From Planctomycetota bacterium (lineage in GTDB: Bacteria; Planctomycetota; Phycisphaerae; Sedimentisphaerales; Anaerohalosphaeraceae): DNA of 58,454 nt. Below, piece by piece: positions 1-10,612 of the stretch. The stretch spans positions 1 through 58,454 of the forward strand of contig VGXU01000010.1 of NCBI GenBank assembly GCA_016873215.1. The letters run 5' to 3'. The stretch's first letter is position 1, and the number at the start of each line of letters is the position of its first letter. Below the pieces are notes generated by a model that saw only the letters and a list, made by a program, of their open reading frames with translations, had not been told where the DNA came from and did not search any database. The translations under genes and the position numbers were made by a program.

Positions 1-50
1 AAACTCTGTTTTTTTACTATTATTGTCGGCGTTTTCCCTGTTAGGTTTTG

Positions 51-59
51 TGTGGACAA
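51..59 (-). promoter_or_regulatory. DnaA box-like site
   Basis: Read on the minus strand this is TTGTCCACA, one mismatch from TTATNCACA. It is a second site in the possible origin region. Confidence 0.4.
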
Positions 60-162
60 CCTGTTGGTTGGGTTGTTTCTTTTGTGAGACCCTTCAGGAC
101 AACTGCCGCTATTTCAGCATTAATACTTCTTCTTTCGCTTTTCGCGCAGAAGCATACACAAG

Positions 163-171
163 TTATCCACA
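163..171 (+). promoter_or_regulatory. DnaA box (perfect consensus)
   Basis: TTATCCACA matches the DnaA box consensus TTATNCACA exactly. It lies 270 bases upstream of dnaN. The looser GCATACACA sits just before it. Confidence 0.6.
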
Positions 172-442
172 CAGGCGGCGTCTCTCTTTTTCGCCATAAC
201 CCCCTGTTTTTCCGCGTCTTGTTTTCCGCTCTGCCGCTCTTTTCACATATTCACCGTGTATATTACAAATACTAATAAAAAGATTTATACTATCCTTTAT
301 TAATTAACACAGGCGCCGCACACAAAAAGAGGGAAAAAATTCTCCGATGAGGAAATTAAAAACCGCTTTCCAAAAAGAGATTTATCGCTTACACTATAGG
401 CCAGAATAGAATAAACCCAGAAGTCCAAGACGGAGGTTTTAT

Positions 443-1540
443 ATGAAAGTAAAATTTAATCGGGTCGTACTGCAAGACGCATTGTCCATGGTGACGTCGG
501 TTATTCCTGGACGAACTCCAAAGCCGGTTCTGCAATGTATAAAAATCGCAGCGGAAAAAGACACAATCAGCCTCAGCGCCACAGACCTTGAAGCCGGGAT
601 AACATATACCCTTAATCAAGTTGAGGTTGACCAAGCAGGAACCGTTGTTGTGCCGGCGGACAAGTTTTCGTCGATTGTTCGGGAAAGCGTTGACGACGTC
701 GTCGAGCTGGAAACGGACGAAAATGCGGCGCATCTCCGCGGCTCTGACAGCTTCTTTACGATATACATACAAGACCCCGCGCAGTATCCGATGATTCCCG
801 GCTTTGACGGACGGGCAGACATAGAGCTAAGCCTGGCGCATCTGCAGGAGGCAGTAGGACAGACGCTCTTTTCTGCGGCCAGAGAAAGTACGCGGTATGC
901 GCTGAACGGCGTGCTGTGGGAAATCCACGGGAAAAAACTTTCTCTTGTCGCCACCGACGGCAGACGACTTGCCAAGAGCACGCTGTCGCTAGACAAGACC
1001 ACCAAGGAGCCGCAGGGCAAAGTCATTGTGCCCAGCAAAATGATGTCGCTGCTTGAGAAAATTCCAGTTTCGGATAAAGCGATTGTTTCCATTAAATTCG
1101 GCGACAATCAGATCGTCGCGTCCAGCGAGCCGGTTGTTATCAGCTCCAACCTGGTGGAGGGCAGTTTTCCCAAATACGAGGACATCATTCCGAAGGAATA
1201 TGAGAAAAAACTGACCCTGCCGACACATGCGTTTCACAGCGCCGTCAAACGAGCGGCGCTTCTGGCCGGCGACGACAGCAAAGGTATTAAGGTTGCGCTG
1301 ACAAAAGGAAAAATGGTTATTACCAGCCGAGCGCCGGAGACAGGAGATGCGCAGGTTGATATGGCGGTTGATTACGCGGATGAGCCGATGGAAATCGGCT
1401 TTAATCCGCAGTATCTCATCGACGTAATGCGAGTGCTGAAAGCGGATACTTTTGAACTGCACCTGGGACAGCCGGACCGTCCGGGCCTGATCAAGGGCGG
1501 CGCGAATTTTCTGTATATTGTGATGCCGGTAAATCTGTGA
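443..1540 (+). CDS. dnaN: DNA polymerase III subunit beta (sliding clamp)
   Basis: This is the ring-shaped processivity clamp that tethers DNA polymerase III to DNA. The 365-residue length is typical. The three clamp folds fall at about 1-120, 125-245 and 250-365. Family features include the early VIPGRTPKPVLQCI segment, LVATDGRRLA in the middle domain and the C-terminal YIVMPVNL that closes the protein-binding pocket. A Shine-Dalgarno-like GGAGG stands 6-7 bases before the ATG. The stop codon overlaps the GTG start of the next gene by four bases, so the two are probably translationally coupled. Confidence 0.97.
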   Translation: MKVKFNRVVLQDALSMVTSVIPGRTPKPVLQCIKIAAEKDTISLSATDLEAGITYTLNQVEVDQAGTVVVPADKFSSIVRESVDDVVELETDENAAHLRGSDSFFTIYIQDPAQYPMIPGFDGRADIELSLAHLQEAVGQTLFSAARESTRYALNGVLWEIHGKKLSLVATDGRRLAKSTLSLDKTTKEPQGKVIVPSKMMSLLEKIPVSDKAIVSIKFGDNQIVASSEPVVISSNLVEGSFPKYEDIIPKEYEKKLTLPTHAFHSAVKRAALLAGDDSKGIKVALTKGKMVITSRAPETGDAQVDMAVDYADEPMEIGFNPQYLIDVMRVLKADTFELHLGQPDRPGLIKGGANFLYIVMPVNL

Positions 1541-1917
1541 GCAGTGTGATTATGGCCGTCGAGTTCGCCAATAAAGAGCAGCAGGAGCAATGGCTGCGTT
1601 CAGCGACTGCCTGGCAGAGAAGGCCTTTTATGTCTTCCGAGCCAGTGGGCGCGATTGCAGTACGTTATCTTGAGCAGTATTTGGGCGTTTTTGAGAGGGG
1701 CAAATCGGCAGCGGCGGCGTTTGAAGAAGCCGTGGGCGGGCCGCTTCTGGAGTATTGCCGGCCGGATAAGTTCGAAAAGGGCGTCTTGTACGTTCACTGT
1801 TCGCCGGGACCTTATCTGCATCTGCTGAAAACAAGAGAAGCGGAATTAACGGAAAAAATAAGAGCGATGTGCCCAAAAGCAAGATTACGGGCCATTCGTT
1901 TCAGTGTTCATCGTTAG
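1537..1917 (+). CDS. dciA: DciA-type DUF721 protein (probable DnaB helicase loader or operator)
   Basis: The 126-residue protein matches the DUF721/DciA pattern. A short N-terminal region is followed by a KH-like fold with VGGPLLEYC, a GVLYVHC strand and a basic C-terminal strand ending AIRFSVHR. In bacteria without DnaC or DnaI, DciA helps load the replicative helicase DnaB; dnaB is also in this window, at 11917. The GTG start overlaps the dnaN stop (GTGA). An internal ATG at 1552 is an alternative start. Position between dnaN and gyrB is typical of the family. Function is inferred from family and context. Confidence 0.8.
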   Translation: MSSVIMAVEFANKEQQEQWLRSATAWQRRPFMSSEPVGAIAVRYLEQYLGVFERGKSAAAAFEEAVGGPLLEYCRPDKFEKGVLYVHCSPGPYLHLLKTREAELTEKIRAMCPKARLRAIRFSVHR

Positions 1918-4368
<2,451 letters not shown>

Positions 4369-4482
4369 GACGGCGGCTCAGCGTTTTGGCAGGTGGAATT
4401 TTCTTGAAAAAGACGCCGCGAAAGAGACAATAAAAGCACGAAGATAAAAAATCAGGCCCTCAATGAACGAAGGGAGTCAAAC

Positions 4483-5145
4483 ATGGCAATGATTTTCAGA
4501 ATACTGGCGGTTTTGGCGGTGGTTATGGTTGTTGGCTGCAAATCGCCGCAGCCTGTCGGCCCAGAGACGGAGCAAACGTTGCTGCAGCAAATCAACCTGA
4601 AATTTGAAAGTCCGGACGCTCATTACAAACTGGCCAGGCTGTATCATGCGCAGCAGGAGTGGCTCAAGGCGGAGTATGAATACAATATTGCGATAGGTTT
4701 CGCGCCGCTGAACAAATGGCCCGACGCGGGCTTAGTGAAGCTGTATGAAGACTGGGGCAGAAAAGAAAATGCCCAGGCGGCAGCCGAGAAATCCATGCAT
4801 AGCTGTTTCACGGATGAAGACCTGGTGATGCTGGCCAAGGCCTTTCAAAAAGAAGGGCTGTTGAAATATGCGGATAATTGTTATGAATACGCCCTGACCG
4901 TAGCCAAGAACAAGGGCGGGATTTATAAAGAAATGGTCTATTACTATTTAGCCATCGGCGACAAGGTACGCGCGGAGGAAGCATTCCGCAAAAGTCTGGA
5001 TATTCGACCTTATCAGCCGGACGTCTCGGCGGAACTGGGGCGGATGGGCGTCAAGGTTGTCGCGCCGGAGATTGTTCACAAGCCGGCCGTGTCGCCTTCG
5101 CCGGATACCGCGAAAGTGGAAGAAGAGATTGTCAATAAAAAATAG
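4483..5145 (+). CDS. Tetratricopeptide-repeat lipoprotein
   Basis: The 220-residue protein starts with a hydrophobic signal and a lipobox (VVGC, lipidation cysteine at residue 19), so it should be anchored in a membrane. Residues of about 40-185 show TPR-like helices, for example HYKLARLYHAQQEWLKAEYE and a later YYYLAIGDKVRAEEAFRKSL. The C-terminal tail is charged. TPR lipoproteins usually scaffold other envelope proteins; no specific partner is evident. GGGAG stands 7 bases before the ATG. It leads a small cluster with the next two genes. Confidence 0.8.
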   Translation: MAMIFRILAVLAVVMVVGCKSPQPVGPETEQTLLQQINLKFESPDAHYKLARLYHAQQEWLKAEYEYNIAIGFAPLNKWPDAGLVKLYEDWGRKENAQAAAEKSMHSCFTDEDLVMLAKAFQKEGLLKYADNCYEYALTVAKNKGGIYKEMVYYYLAIGDKVRAEEAFRKSLDIRPYQPDVSAELGRMGVKVVAPEIVHKPAVSPSPDTAKVEEEIVNKK

Positions 5146-5205
5146 CCCCGCCTCATCAGGCGATGACGGCGAATATTGTGATTCTATGGGCAGGGCGGAG
5201 TAATT

Positions 5206-6024
5206 ATGATTTCATTCTTTCGTGAACTGGCCGCCCTGCCGCTGAAACTTTTATTCTGGATATGTCATTTTTTGCATATACCGCGCAAGGCGTCGGCGGC
5301 CGCTCTGGTCTGGAAAATCAGCAGAGAGGTTTTCTGGGTTAATACATGGATTTTACAGGCGGCTCAGGAACAGGGAATAGAAAAGGCCCGCGACCTGGCC
5401 GGCCGGCTGCTGGAGCTTCACAAAGATGCCCGCATCGCCCTGCAAATGGGGGTGATGGAATACAGGTTCCTCAAAAACCCCGCCGCGGCCGGGGAGTGGA
5501 TACGCAGGGCCGAAGCGGCCAATTGCAATTTTCAAGAAGAGTTATTGTATTTGAAACTTATTTTGGCCGACCATATCCCATCTTATCGTCCCGAACGGAT
5601 TATCGATGAAATTCTTTTGCGCAATGATTTGTCGATGGAATATTCGCGTGCGGCCCGGCTGGTTCAGGCCGAATTGTGGATTCGCCGGCGCGAGTGGCAA
5701 AAGGCCGACGACCTGCTGAATGCAATGCTCCATATCGAAAGCGAGCCTCAGATTCATATCTATAAATGGATGACGTCTTTAGCGCTGAACCAGCCCGAAC
5801 AGGGACAAGAAGAGTTGTTGATAGCCCGAAAAGGTCTGCCCGACCATCGGTCGTTGTTTTTTGAGGCTTTAGGAATGTTTTATCTGGGTCGGCCGGCAGA
5901 GGCGCGGGAACTGCTGGCCCGGTCGATTCATCAGGGGATGGACGTGCGGGATATTTTGCTGGGTGAACCGGCATTAGCGTCGATATTGCCGCCGCCGGAA
6001 ACTGCAGGAGGGAACGGGCGATGA
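5206..6024 (+). CDS. Hypothetical protein with TPR-like helices
   Basis: This 272-residue protein has no family I can name. A hydrophobic N-terminal segment (about residues 8-25) could attach it to the membrane. The rest is rich in helices with TPR-like spacing, such as ARDLAGRLLELHKDARIALQ, a pair at about 150-190 and a motif near 225-245. A good GGAG lies before the ATG. Its stop overlaps the start of the M50 protease gene (ATGA), implying coupled translation and perhaps a shared role in envelope proteolysis or its regulation. That link is inference. Confidence 0.7.
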   Translation: MISFFRELAALPLKLLFWICHFLHIPRKASAAALVWKISREVFWVNTWILQAAQEQGIEKARDLAGRLLELHKDARIALQMGVMEYRFLKNPAAAGEWIRRAEAANCNFQEELLYLKLILADHIPSYRPERIIDEILLRNDLSMEYSRAARLVQAELWIRRREWQKADDLLNAMLHIESEPQIHIYKWMTSLALNQPEQGQEELLIARKGLPDHRSLFFEALGMFYLGRPAEARELLARSIHQGMDVRDILLGEPALASILPPPETAGGNGR

Positions 6025-7097
6025 AGTTTCTTTTGTTTTTGTCATTTTTTCCCGGCTTTCTGGTGGCGCTGACGATACACGAGGCGGCACACGCGCTGGT
6101 GAGTAAATGGCTGGGCGACCGCTACGCGGAAAAACAGGGACGCATCTCGCTCAACCCGATGCGTCATTTGTCGGTTGTCGGGACGCTGATGCTGTTTGTG
6201 CTCGGTTTCGGCTGGGGCAAACCCGTGCCGGTGAATTTGTATAATTATAAGCATCCGAAATTCTATTACCTGCTGAGCTCATTAGCGGGGCCTTTCAGCA
6301 ATATTTTATTGTTTGTTATAAGCATCGGGCTGATGTATGGGCTGAATTTTGTCTGTCAAACAGAGCCGGGCAAAACAAGTTTGACGACTTTGGGGCATAT
6401 AGCCTATTCTCTGTTGTGGACGTTTTTGTATTCACTGCTGTATATCAATATGATTCTGGCGGTCATCAATTTAATTCCGATTCCGCCGCTGGACGGCAGT
6501 AAAATCTGGCCGTGCCTGTTTCCCGGGATGCGTGCGGTATTTTCCGGCAGGGCGACATGGATTTGGATTGTGGTATTAATTATGGTAATGCGCGGCGATA
6601 TGCTGGATAAATATTTGCTTGGGCCGGTGATTCATTTTACCCAGCGTCTTGTACCTGCTATGCTTTATGAACAAGCCTCTCTGCCCTCCGATTTTCCCGC
6701 GGAGATGCAGGCTCCGAATGACGCTCACTATGTACATTATGGCCGTACAATGGATGCCAATGGCGAGCCGAATTCATTCACAACGTATTTTGGGCTTGAC
6801 CAGCCGTATCCGGCGGCGGAATACAGATGTCAGCTTGCCGAGCGATTGACGGCAAGAGGCTGGTCACGGCTTCGCAGGGCCGATAACAAAGACCCGAATG
6901 AGTGGAAAACAGGCGATATGACGGAAGGCGAAGACGGCAGTTACAGAACATTGATGTGGTCTGAGCAATGGGGAAAAGAAGGCCGCGAGTTTTGTTTTGA
7001 GATGGGGTACTACATTGACCCGAACAGCCATATTTTGAACGAAATGCCGTTTGTTGAATACAAATACGCCATAAATTGTCCGGAAATCACAAAATAG
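6021..7097 (+). CDS. M50 (site-2 protease type) membrane metalloprotease
   Basis: The first 215 residues form a polytopic membrane domain of peptidase family M50. The zinc-binding HEAAH motif is at about 20-24 and the second metal-ligand motif, within IPIPPLDGSKIW, is near 155. A GWGKPVPVN segment typical of the compact bacterial subfamily lies between them. Such enzymes cut within or next to the membrane. The last 140 residues are soluble and not usual for this subfamily; they include many aromatic and charged residues and may be a separate sensing or substrate-binding domain. GGAGG precedes the ATG, which overlaps the upstream stop. Confidence 0.85.
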   Translation: MKFLLFLSFFPGFLVALTIHEAAHALVSKWLGDRYAEKQGRISLNPMRHLSVVGTLMLFVLGFGWGKPVPVNLYNYKHPKFYYLLSSLAGPFSNILLFVISIGLMYGLNFVCQTEPGKTSLTTLGHIAYSLLWTFLYSLLYINMILAVINLIPIPPLDGSKIWPCLFPGMRAVFSGRATWIWIVVLIMVMRGDMLDKYLLGPVIHFTQRLVPAMLYEQASLPSDFPAEMQAPNDAHYVHYGRTMDANGEPNSFTTYFGLDQPYPAAEYRCQLAERLTARGWSRLRRADNKDPNEWKTGDMTEGEDGSYRTLMWSEQWGKEGREFCFEMGYYIDPNSHILNEMPFVEYKYAINCPEITK

Positions 7098-7160
7098 GCT
7101 GTTTTCATGGCTGATAAGGCCGATTTTTACCTTTTTTTCATCTTTTTGTAAAAATTAAGA

Positions 7161-7190
7161 TTGCAAAATTCCACAAGGTCTGTACATTAT
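7161..7190 (+). promoter_or_regulatory. Possible promoter of a structured RNA
   Basis: TTGCAA (7161-7166) is followed after 16 bases by TACATT (7183-7188), or after 18 bases by CATTAT. Either reading gives a start near 7195, just before the paired region and tRNA-Gln. Confidence 0.35.
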
Positions 7191-7194
7191 TCGA

Positions 7195-7335
7195 CATGAT
7201 GATGCCTATGTCGCACGGGGACGAGAGACGGGAAATATCCTGTGATGATGGGGCTGACAGATTCGCAGCATGGTCAGCTCAAGCCTCCGACAAGGCCCGG
7301 TCAATCCGCTTAGGTGCGGATTCTGCGACCAGCGA
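7195..7335 (+). ncRNA. Possible structured RNA upstream of tRNA-Gln
   Basis: No ORF fits this stretch, yet it folds compactly. GTCGCA (7210-7215) can pair with TGCGAC (7324-7329) and enclose three hairpins: ACGGGA/TCCTGT (7228-7243), GGGCTGAC/GTCAGCTC (7251-7258 with 7073+200, i.e. 7273-7280) and AATCCGC/GCGGATT (7303-7322, seven perfect pairs). I could not match it to RNase P, tmRNA, SRP, 6S or a riboswitch class. The ends are approximate. The gap of 341 bases between the M50 gene and the tRNA is otherwise unexplained. Confidence 0.4.
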
Positions 7336-7438
7336 AAAAATACCTTTTACAGCTTAGTGTTCTTTTTGATGCAACAATTGTCTTTGGTGCGGACTCGTTC
7401 GATTGAAAATTTACGGTTGTAAATCGGCAATTACAGAA

Positions 7439-7510
7439 TACCCGGTGGTGTAATTGGTAACACAGGAGTTTTTGGTACTCCCATTCCTGGTTCGAGTCCA
7501 GGCCGGGTAG
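7439..7510 (+). tRNA. tRNA-Gln (anticodon TTG)
   Basis: The cloverleaf can be read directly. The acceptor stem is TACCCGG with CCGGGTA and discriminator G. The anticodon stem is GGAGT/ACTCC around loop TTTTGGT, giving anticodon TTG. The T arm is CCTGG-TTCGAGT-CCAGG. A U1-A72 pair fits tRNA-Gln. CCA is not encoded. Confidence 0.95.
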
Positions 7511-7541
7511 TGGTTTGAAAGTAAAAAAGTAAAATTGAGGG

Positions 7542-7556
7542 CGACCCAGTGGGTCG
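7542..7556. repeat. Short palindrome before prs
   Basis: CGACCC-AGT-GGGTCG is followed by GGCT. The same style of element, a short G/C palindrome ending in GGGTCGGGCT or GGGCCGGGCT, recurs at 25957-25974. It lies only 9 bases before the prs start. Confidence 0.45.
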
Positions 7557-7565
7557 GGCTGGAAA

Positions 7566-8525
7566 ATGAAAAATCATCCAGTAGCGATATTTGGCGGTTC
7601 TGGAAATCCGCAGTTGACTGAGGCGATTTGCAGCTCTCTGGGCATGGAACAGGGTACGGCACGTATCTGGCGTTTTCCGGACGGCGAGAAGTGTATTCGT
7701 CTGGAGTCGGATGTGCGCGGACGCGATTGTTTTGTGGTGCAGCCGACGTGTATGCCGGTGGACGACAATCTGGTGGAGCTGCTGATATTTCTTGATTGTT
7801 TGAGGCGTGCCAGCGCCGCGCGGGTGACAGCGGTGGTGCCGTATTTCGGCTATGCCCGCCAGGACCGTAAAGATGCAGGTCGTGTTCCTATTACCGCCAA
7901 GATGGTGGCTAACCTGATGACGGCCGCGGGTTCTGAGCGTGTTTTGTCCGTCGATATGCACGCCAAGCAATTGCAGGGATTTTTTGATATACCGGTCGAT
8001 CATCTGACGGCTGAGCCGGTGATCATTGAATATCTGCGCAGCAAACATATCCCGGATTTGACGGTTGTGGCTCCGGATGTGGGCAATATGAAGACCGCCA
8101 GCCGGTATGCATCCGCGCTGGGGGCGGAGCTGGCGATCATTCACAAGCGTCGCATCAGCGGCAACGAAGTTATCTGCGGAGAGATTATCGGCCACGTTGA
8201 GGGCCGCAACATAGTGATGTGTGATGATATGATATCGACGGGCGGCACGATTGCCGGGGCCGCGGCGCTGGTCAAAAGCCGCGGGGCGAAGAAAATTTAT
8301 GTTGGCGCCACGCACGGCGTATTTTGCGAATCAGCGGCGGACAAGCTGAACCAATCGCCGCTGGAAGAAATAATTGTGACCGACACCATTCCTCTGGGTC
8401 AGGAAGGGGGGCGGTTGAAGAATATCAAGATATTGAGTGTGGCCAAGCTGTTGGGCGAGGCTATCTGCAGGATTCATAAAAATGAGTCGCTCAGTAAAAT
8501 GTTTGAGGAATTCAGCGGCACCTAA
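7566..8525 (+). CDS. prs: Ribose-phosphate pyrophosphokinase (PRPP synthetase)
   Basis: The enzyme makes phosphoribosyl pyrophosphate from ribose 5-phosphate and ATP, feeding purine, pyrimidine, histidine, tryptophan and NAD synthesis. Length (319) is typical of class I. Signature features are RFPDGEKCIRLESDVRG near the N-terminus, the YARQDRK flexible loop near 95, VVAPDVGN near 175 and the PRPP-binding motif DDMISTGGTIAGAA near 220. It is followed at once by rplY and pth, the common bacterial order prs-rplY-pth. The ribosome-binding site is weak. Confidence 0.96.
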   Translation: MKNHPVAIFGGSGNPQLTEAICSSLGMEQGTARIWRFPDGEKCIRLESDVRGRDCFVVQPTCMPVDDNLVELLIFLDCLRRASAARVTAVVPYFGYARQDRKDAGRVPITAKMVANLMTAAGSERVLSVDMHAKQLQGFFDIPVDHLTAEPVIIEYLRSKHIPDLTVVAPDVGNMKTASRYASALGAELAIIHKRRISGNEVICGEIIGHVEGRNIVMCDDMISTGGTIAGAAALVKSRGAKKIYVGATHGVFCESAADKLNQSPLEEIIVTDTIPLGQEGGRLKNIKILSVAKLLGEAICRIHKNESLSKMFEEFSGT

Positions 8526-8529
8526 AAGC

Positions 8530-8547
8530 TGGCCGGTGTTCCGGCCA
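8530..8547. other. Hairpin between prs and rplY
   Basis: TGGCCGG-TGTT-CCGGCCA is a perfect seven-pair hairpin 5 bases after the prs stop. No T-tract follows on the plus strand, so it is more likely an mRNA processing or stability element than a terminator. Confidence 0.4.
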
Positions 8548-8577
8548 AAAACACAGAAAGAATAGAGAGGTTTCGTT

Positions 8578-9294
8578 ATGTCTGAGATGATGTCATTGCA
8601 GGTGGAAGTCAGAGAAAAAGCCGGCTCCAGGCAGGCGGCTCGTCTGCGTGAAAACGGGAAAGTGCCGGCGGTCGTGTATGGACACAAAAAAGAGTCGATA
8701 GCGATCGCGCTGAACATTCACGAGTTTGTCGAGGCGCTGCATCACAGCCATCGACTTTTCACGGCTGAACTGCCGGGCGGCAAGCAAACGCTGCTGCTGA
8801 AAGCATTGCAGTATGATTATCTGGGCAAAGACGTGATTCACGTTGATTTTATCCGTGTCGATTTAACCGAGCGGGTGACCGTTAAAGTGCCGCTGGAGCT
8901 GCGTGGGACGGCCAAGGGCGCCGCACACGGCGGCATCCTCGACGAACTGCTGGCCAGCCTTGAAATCGAATGTCCGGTGGTGGAGATTCCCAAGTCGATA
9001 CCTGTAATTGTCCGTGAGCTGGAAGTGGGTGATTCGATCACGGCCGGTCAAATATCGCTTCCGTCCAATTGTGTTCTGAAGACCGACCCCAAGGCGCTGG
9101 TTATTATCTGTCACGAAGTGATGGAGATAAAGACGACCGAAGAGGTTGCGGCCGAGCAGCCTGTGGCCCCGGAAGTTATTACCGAGCGTGCTCCCAAGGA
9201 AGGCGAGGAGGGCGGCGAAGAAAGCAAGGAAGGCAAAGAGAGCAAAGGCGGCAAAGAAAGCAAAGGCAGCAAAGAAAGCAAAGAGAGCAAGTAA
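8578..9294 (+). CDS. rplY: 50S ribosomal protein bL25 (Ctc form, with low-complexity tail)
   Basis: This protein binds 5S rRNA in the large subunit. At 238 residues it is the long Ctc/TL5 form: an N-terminal L25 domain (about 1-95, with REKAGSRQAARLRENGKVPAVVYG) and a beta-rich C-terminal domain (about 100-185). The last 50 residues are low complexity, first Glu-rich and then repeats of GKESK and GSKESK. GAGAGG precedes the ATG. It sits between prs and pth, as in many bacteria. Confidence 0.93.
   Translation: MSEMMSLQVEVREKAGSRQAARLRENGKVPAVVYGHKKESIAIALNIHEFVEALHHSHRLFTAELPGGKQTLLLKALQYDYLGKDVIHVDFIRVDLTERVTVKVPLELRGTAKGAAHGGILDELLASLEIECPVVEIPKSIPVIVRELEVGDSITAGQISLPSNCVLKTDPKALVIICHEVMEIKTTEEVAAEQPVAPEVITERAPKEGEEGGEESKEGKESKGGKESKGSKESKESK
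9216..9291 (+). repeat. Lys/Ser/Glu/Gly codon repeat at the 3' end of rplY
   Basis: Imperfect units related to GGCAAAGAAAGC and AGCAAAGAAAGC are repeated in tandem and encode the GKESK-type tail. Such tracts change length easily by replication slippage. Confidence 0.6.
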
Positions 9295-9424
9295 GAAGAA
9301 TGCCAATGGGAATCGCGAGCGGGTCTGTTTTGTTTTTCGGCAAGCGGCCTGAGCGAGTTTCCCGGAGAATACCCGAGATTCGGAGTTTTGCCCCAAGCGG
9401 GCGGGTTTATGGGCAGCGAACGAT

Positions 9425-10039
9425 ATGGTCGGGATGAAAATGATTGTAGGCCTGGGCAATCCCGGGAAAGAATATATCGGAACGCGGCATAATGCCGGTT
9501 TCGAAGTGATTGATGAGCTGGCGCGAAAGCTGTCGACGACCGTCGAGCGAAGGAAGTTTGGAGCGTTGTTCGGCGAGGCGCTGCGAGGCGAGTTGCGGAT
9601 TATTTTGCTTAAGCCGCAGCAGTATATGAATCTGAGCGGTCTGGTGGTTGTCGCGGCGGTGGGATTTTATAAGCTGTCGCCGGCAGACCTGATGGTGGTT
9701 GCTGACGATATGGCTCTGGCGCCGGGGCTGATTCGAATTCGTCCCGGCGGTTCCAGCGGCGGGCACAATGGGTTGCGGGATATTATCTCGCAGCTTGGGA
9801 CGGATCAGTTTCCGCGGCTGCGGGTCGGTATCGGGTCGGAAAATGGCCCCGGGATGCGGGATTTTGTGTTGAGCAAGCCCGGCTCGCACGATGGTCCGCA
9901 GGTTCTGGAGGGCATCCGCAAGGCCCGCGAGGCGATTGAGTGCTGGATGCAGGACGGATTATCGATAGCGATGAACCGGTACAATGAAAAAAATCGTTCC
10001 GCCGACGCGGTTGACAAAAGCGACGGCGGGGAAAAATAA
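9425..10039 (+). CDS. pth: Peptidyl-tRNA hydrolase
   Basis: The enzyme frees tRNA from peptidyl-tRNAs that drop off the ribosome. Family signatures are present: IVGLGNPGKEYIGTRHNAGF at the N-terminus, with catalytic His in TRHNAG; LLKPQQYMNLSG near 60; and RPGGSSGGHNGLRDI near 105. Length (204) is typical. The start is uncertain: ATG codons at 9425, 9434 and 9440 are all in frame and none has a strong ribosome-binding site. The 130-base gap upstream contains no gene. Confidence 0.95.
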   Translation: MVGMKMIVGLGNPGKEYIGTRHNAGFEVIDELARKLSTTVERRKFGALFGEALRGELRIILLKPQQYMNLSGLVVVAAVGFYKLSPADLMVVADDMALAPGLIRIRPGGSSGGHNGLRDIISQLGTDQFPRLRVGIGSENGPGMRDFVLSKPGSHDGPQVLEGIRKAREAIECWMQDGLSIAMNRYNEKNRSADAVDKSDGGEK

Positions 10040-10052
10040 AAAGTGAAACCGT

Positions 10053-10069
10053 ATCCGTCCATTACGGAT
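10053..10069 (+). promoter_or_regulatory. Hairpin in the rpsF leader
   Basis: ATCCGT-CCATT-ACGGAT forms a six-pair hairpin 50 bases upstream of the preferred rpsF start. Leaders of rpsF in many bacteria carry an RNA motif with a conserved CCG that binds the S6:S18 complex; a CCG is present here, but the full motif was not demonstrated. Confidence 0.3.
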
Positions 10070-10121
10070 GGATTCCGACAGGAAAAAAACGAAAGTTCTG
10101 TTTGTCACGGGAGGTACAAGT

Positions 10122-10550
10122 TTGGAAACGAAACGAGTGTATGAAGCGTTGTTTCTGGTGGATTCGGGCCTTGCGGCGGCTCAATGGGACCATGTGATGG
10201 AGTTAATTCAAAAGATTCTGGATCGTGCGCAGTCCCGGGTCATTTCAATCCGCAAATGGGACGAGCGAAAGCTGGCTTACCCCGTGCAGGGCAAAGGCCG
10301 GGGCACGTATATCCTGGCGTACTTTGAATGCGTTTCGTCGATAATCCGGCAGATTGAACGCGACGTTCAGTTGTCCGAGGAAATTCTTCGCGTGCTGGTG
10401 ATTCGCACCGACCGGATGAATCCCGCGGATATGGACAAGCCGACGCCCGCGATGTTAGGCCGCAGCGACAGCGATGCGGAAAAAAGCGGCGGCAGTGAGC
10501 CGGCTGTGGAAGAGGTTCCGCTTCCGAACATAGCGATCGAAGATGTCTAA
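10122..10550 (+). CDS. rpsF: 30S ribosomal protein bS6
   Basis: This is a small-subunit protein that binds 16S rRNA with bS18. I prefer the TTG start at 10122: GGGAGG at 10109-10114 stands 7 bases before it, and the resulting N-terminus METKRVYEALFLVD matches the family. An in-frame ATG at 10068 would add 18 atypical residues, has no ribosome-binding site and lies in a hairpin. The core contains RVISIRKWDERKLAYPVQGK and the strand TYILAYFE. The C-terminal 45 residues are acidic and low complexity. It is followed by ssb and rpsR in the classic S6-SSB-S18 order. Confidence 0.93.
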   Translation: METKRVYEALFLVDSGLAAAQWDHVMELIQKILDRAQSRVISIRKWDERKLAYPVQGKGRGTYILAYFECVSSIIRQIERDVQLSEEILRVLVIRTDRMNPADMDKPTPAMLGRSDSDAEKSGGSEPAVEEVPLPNIAIEDV

Positions 10551-10612
10551 GACGGCGCAATAGCGTCTAATCCACAATCCGCGGCAGTTCGCGGCGATTT
10601 AGGGAGACGAAT

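Larger units (their letters stand above)
1..442. other. Non-coding region upstream of dnaN, possible replication origin
   Basis: No convincing gene is present. The stretch holds one perfect DnaA box (163-171), one box with a single mismatch on the other strand (51-59) and a looser match near 152-160. A strongly AT-rich tract at about 255-311 could serve as an unwinding element. The genes that follow are dnaN, a DciA homologue and gyrB, an arrangement common next to bacterial origins. dnaA itself is not in the window and may lie just upstream. An origin role is inferred from boxes and context only. Confidence 0.5.

Noticed and set aside
48-275. 75-codon ORF upstream of dnaN
   Set aside because: It overlaps the DnaA-box region, has no ribosome-binding site and a translation unlike real proteins.
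7195-7335. SRP RNA, 6S RNA, tmRNA or RNase P as identity of the structured region
   Set aside because: Their conserved signatures (for example the SRP GGAAGG loop or RNase P GAGGAAAGTCC) are not present.
9146-9352. Lys/Ala-rich ORF overlapping the rplY tail
   Set aside because: It is a frame-shifted reading of the tandem repeat in rplY and has no independent support.
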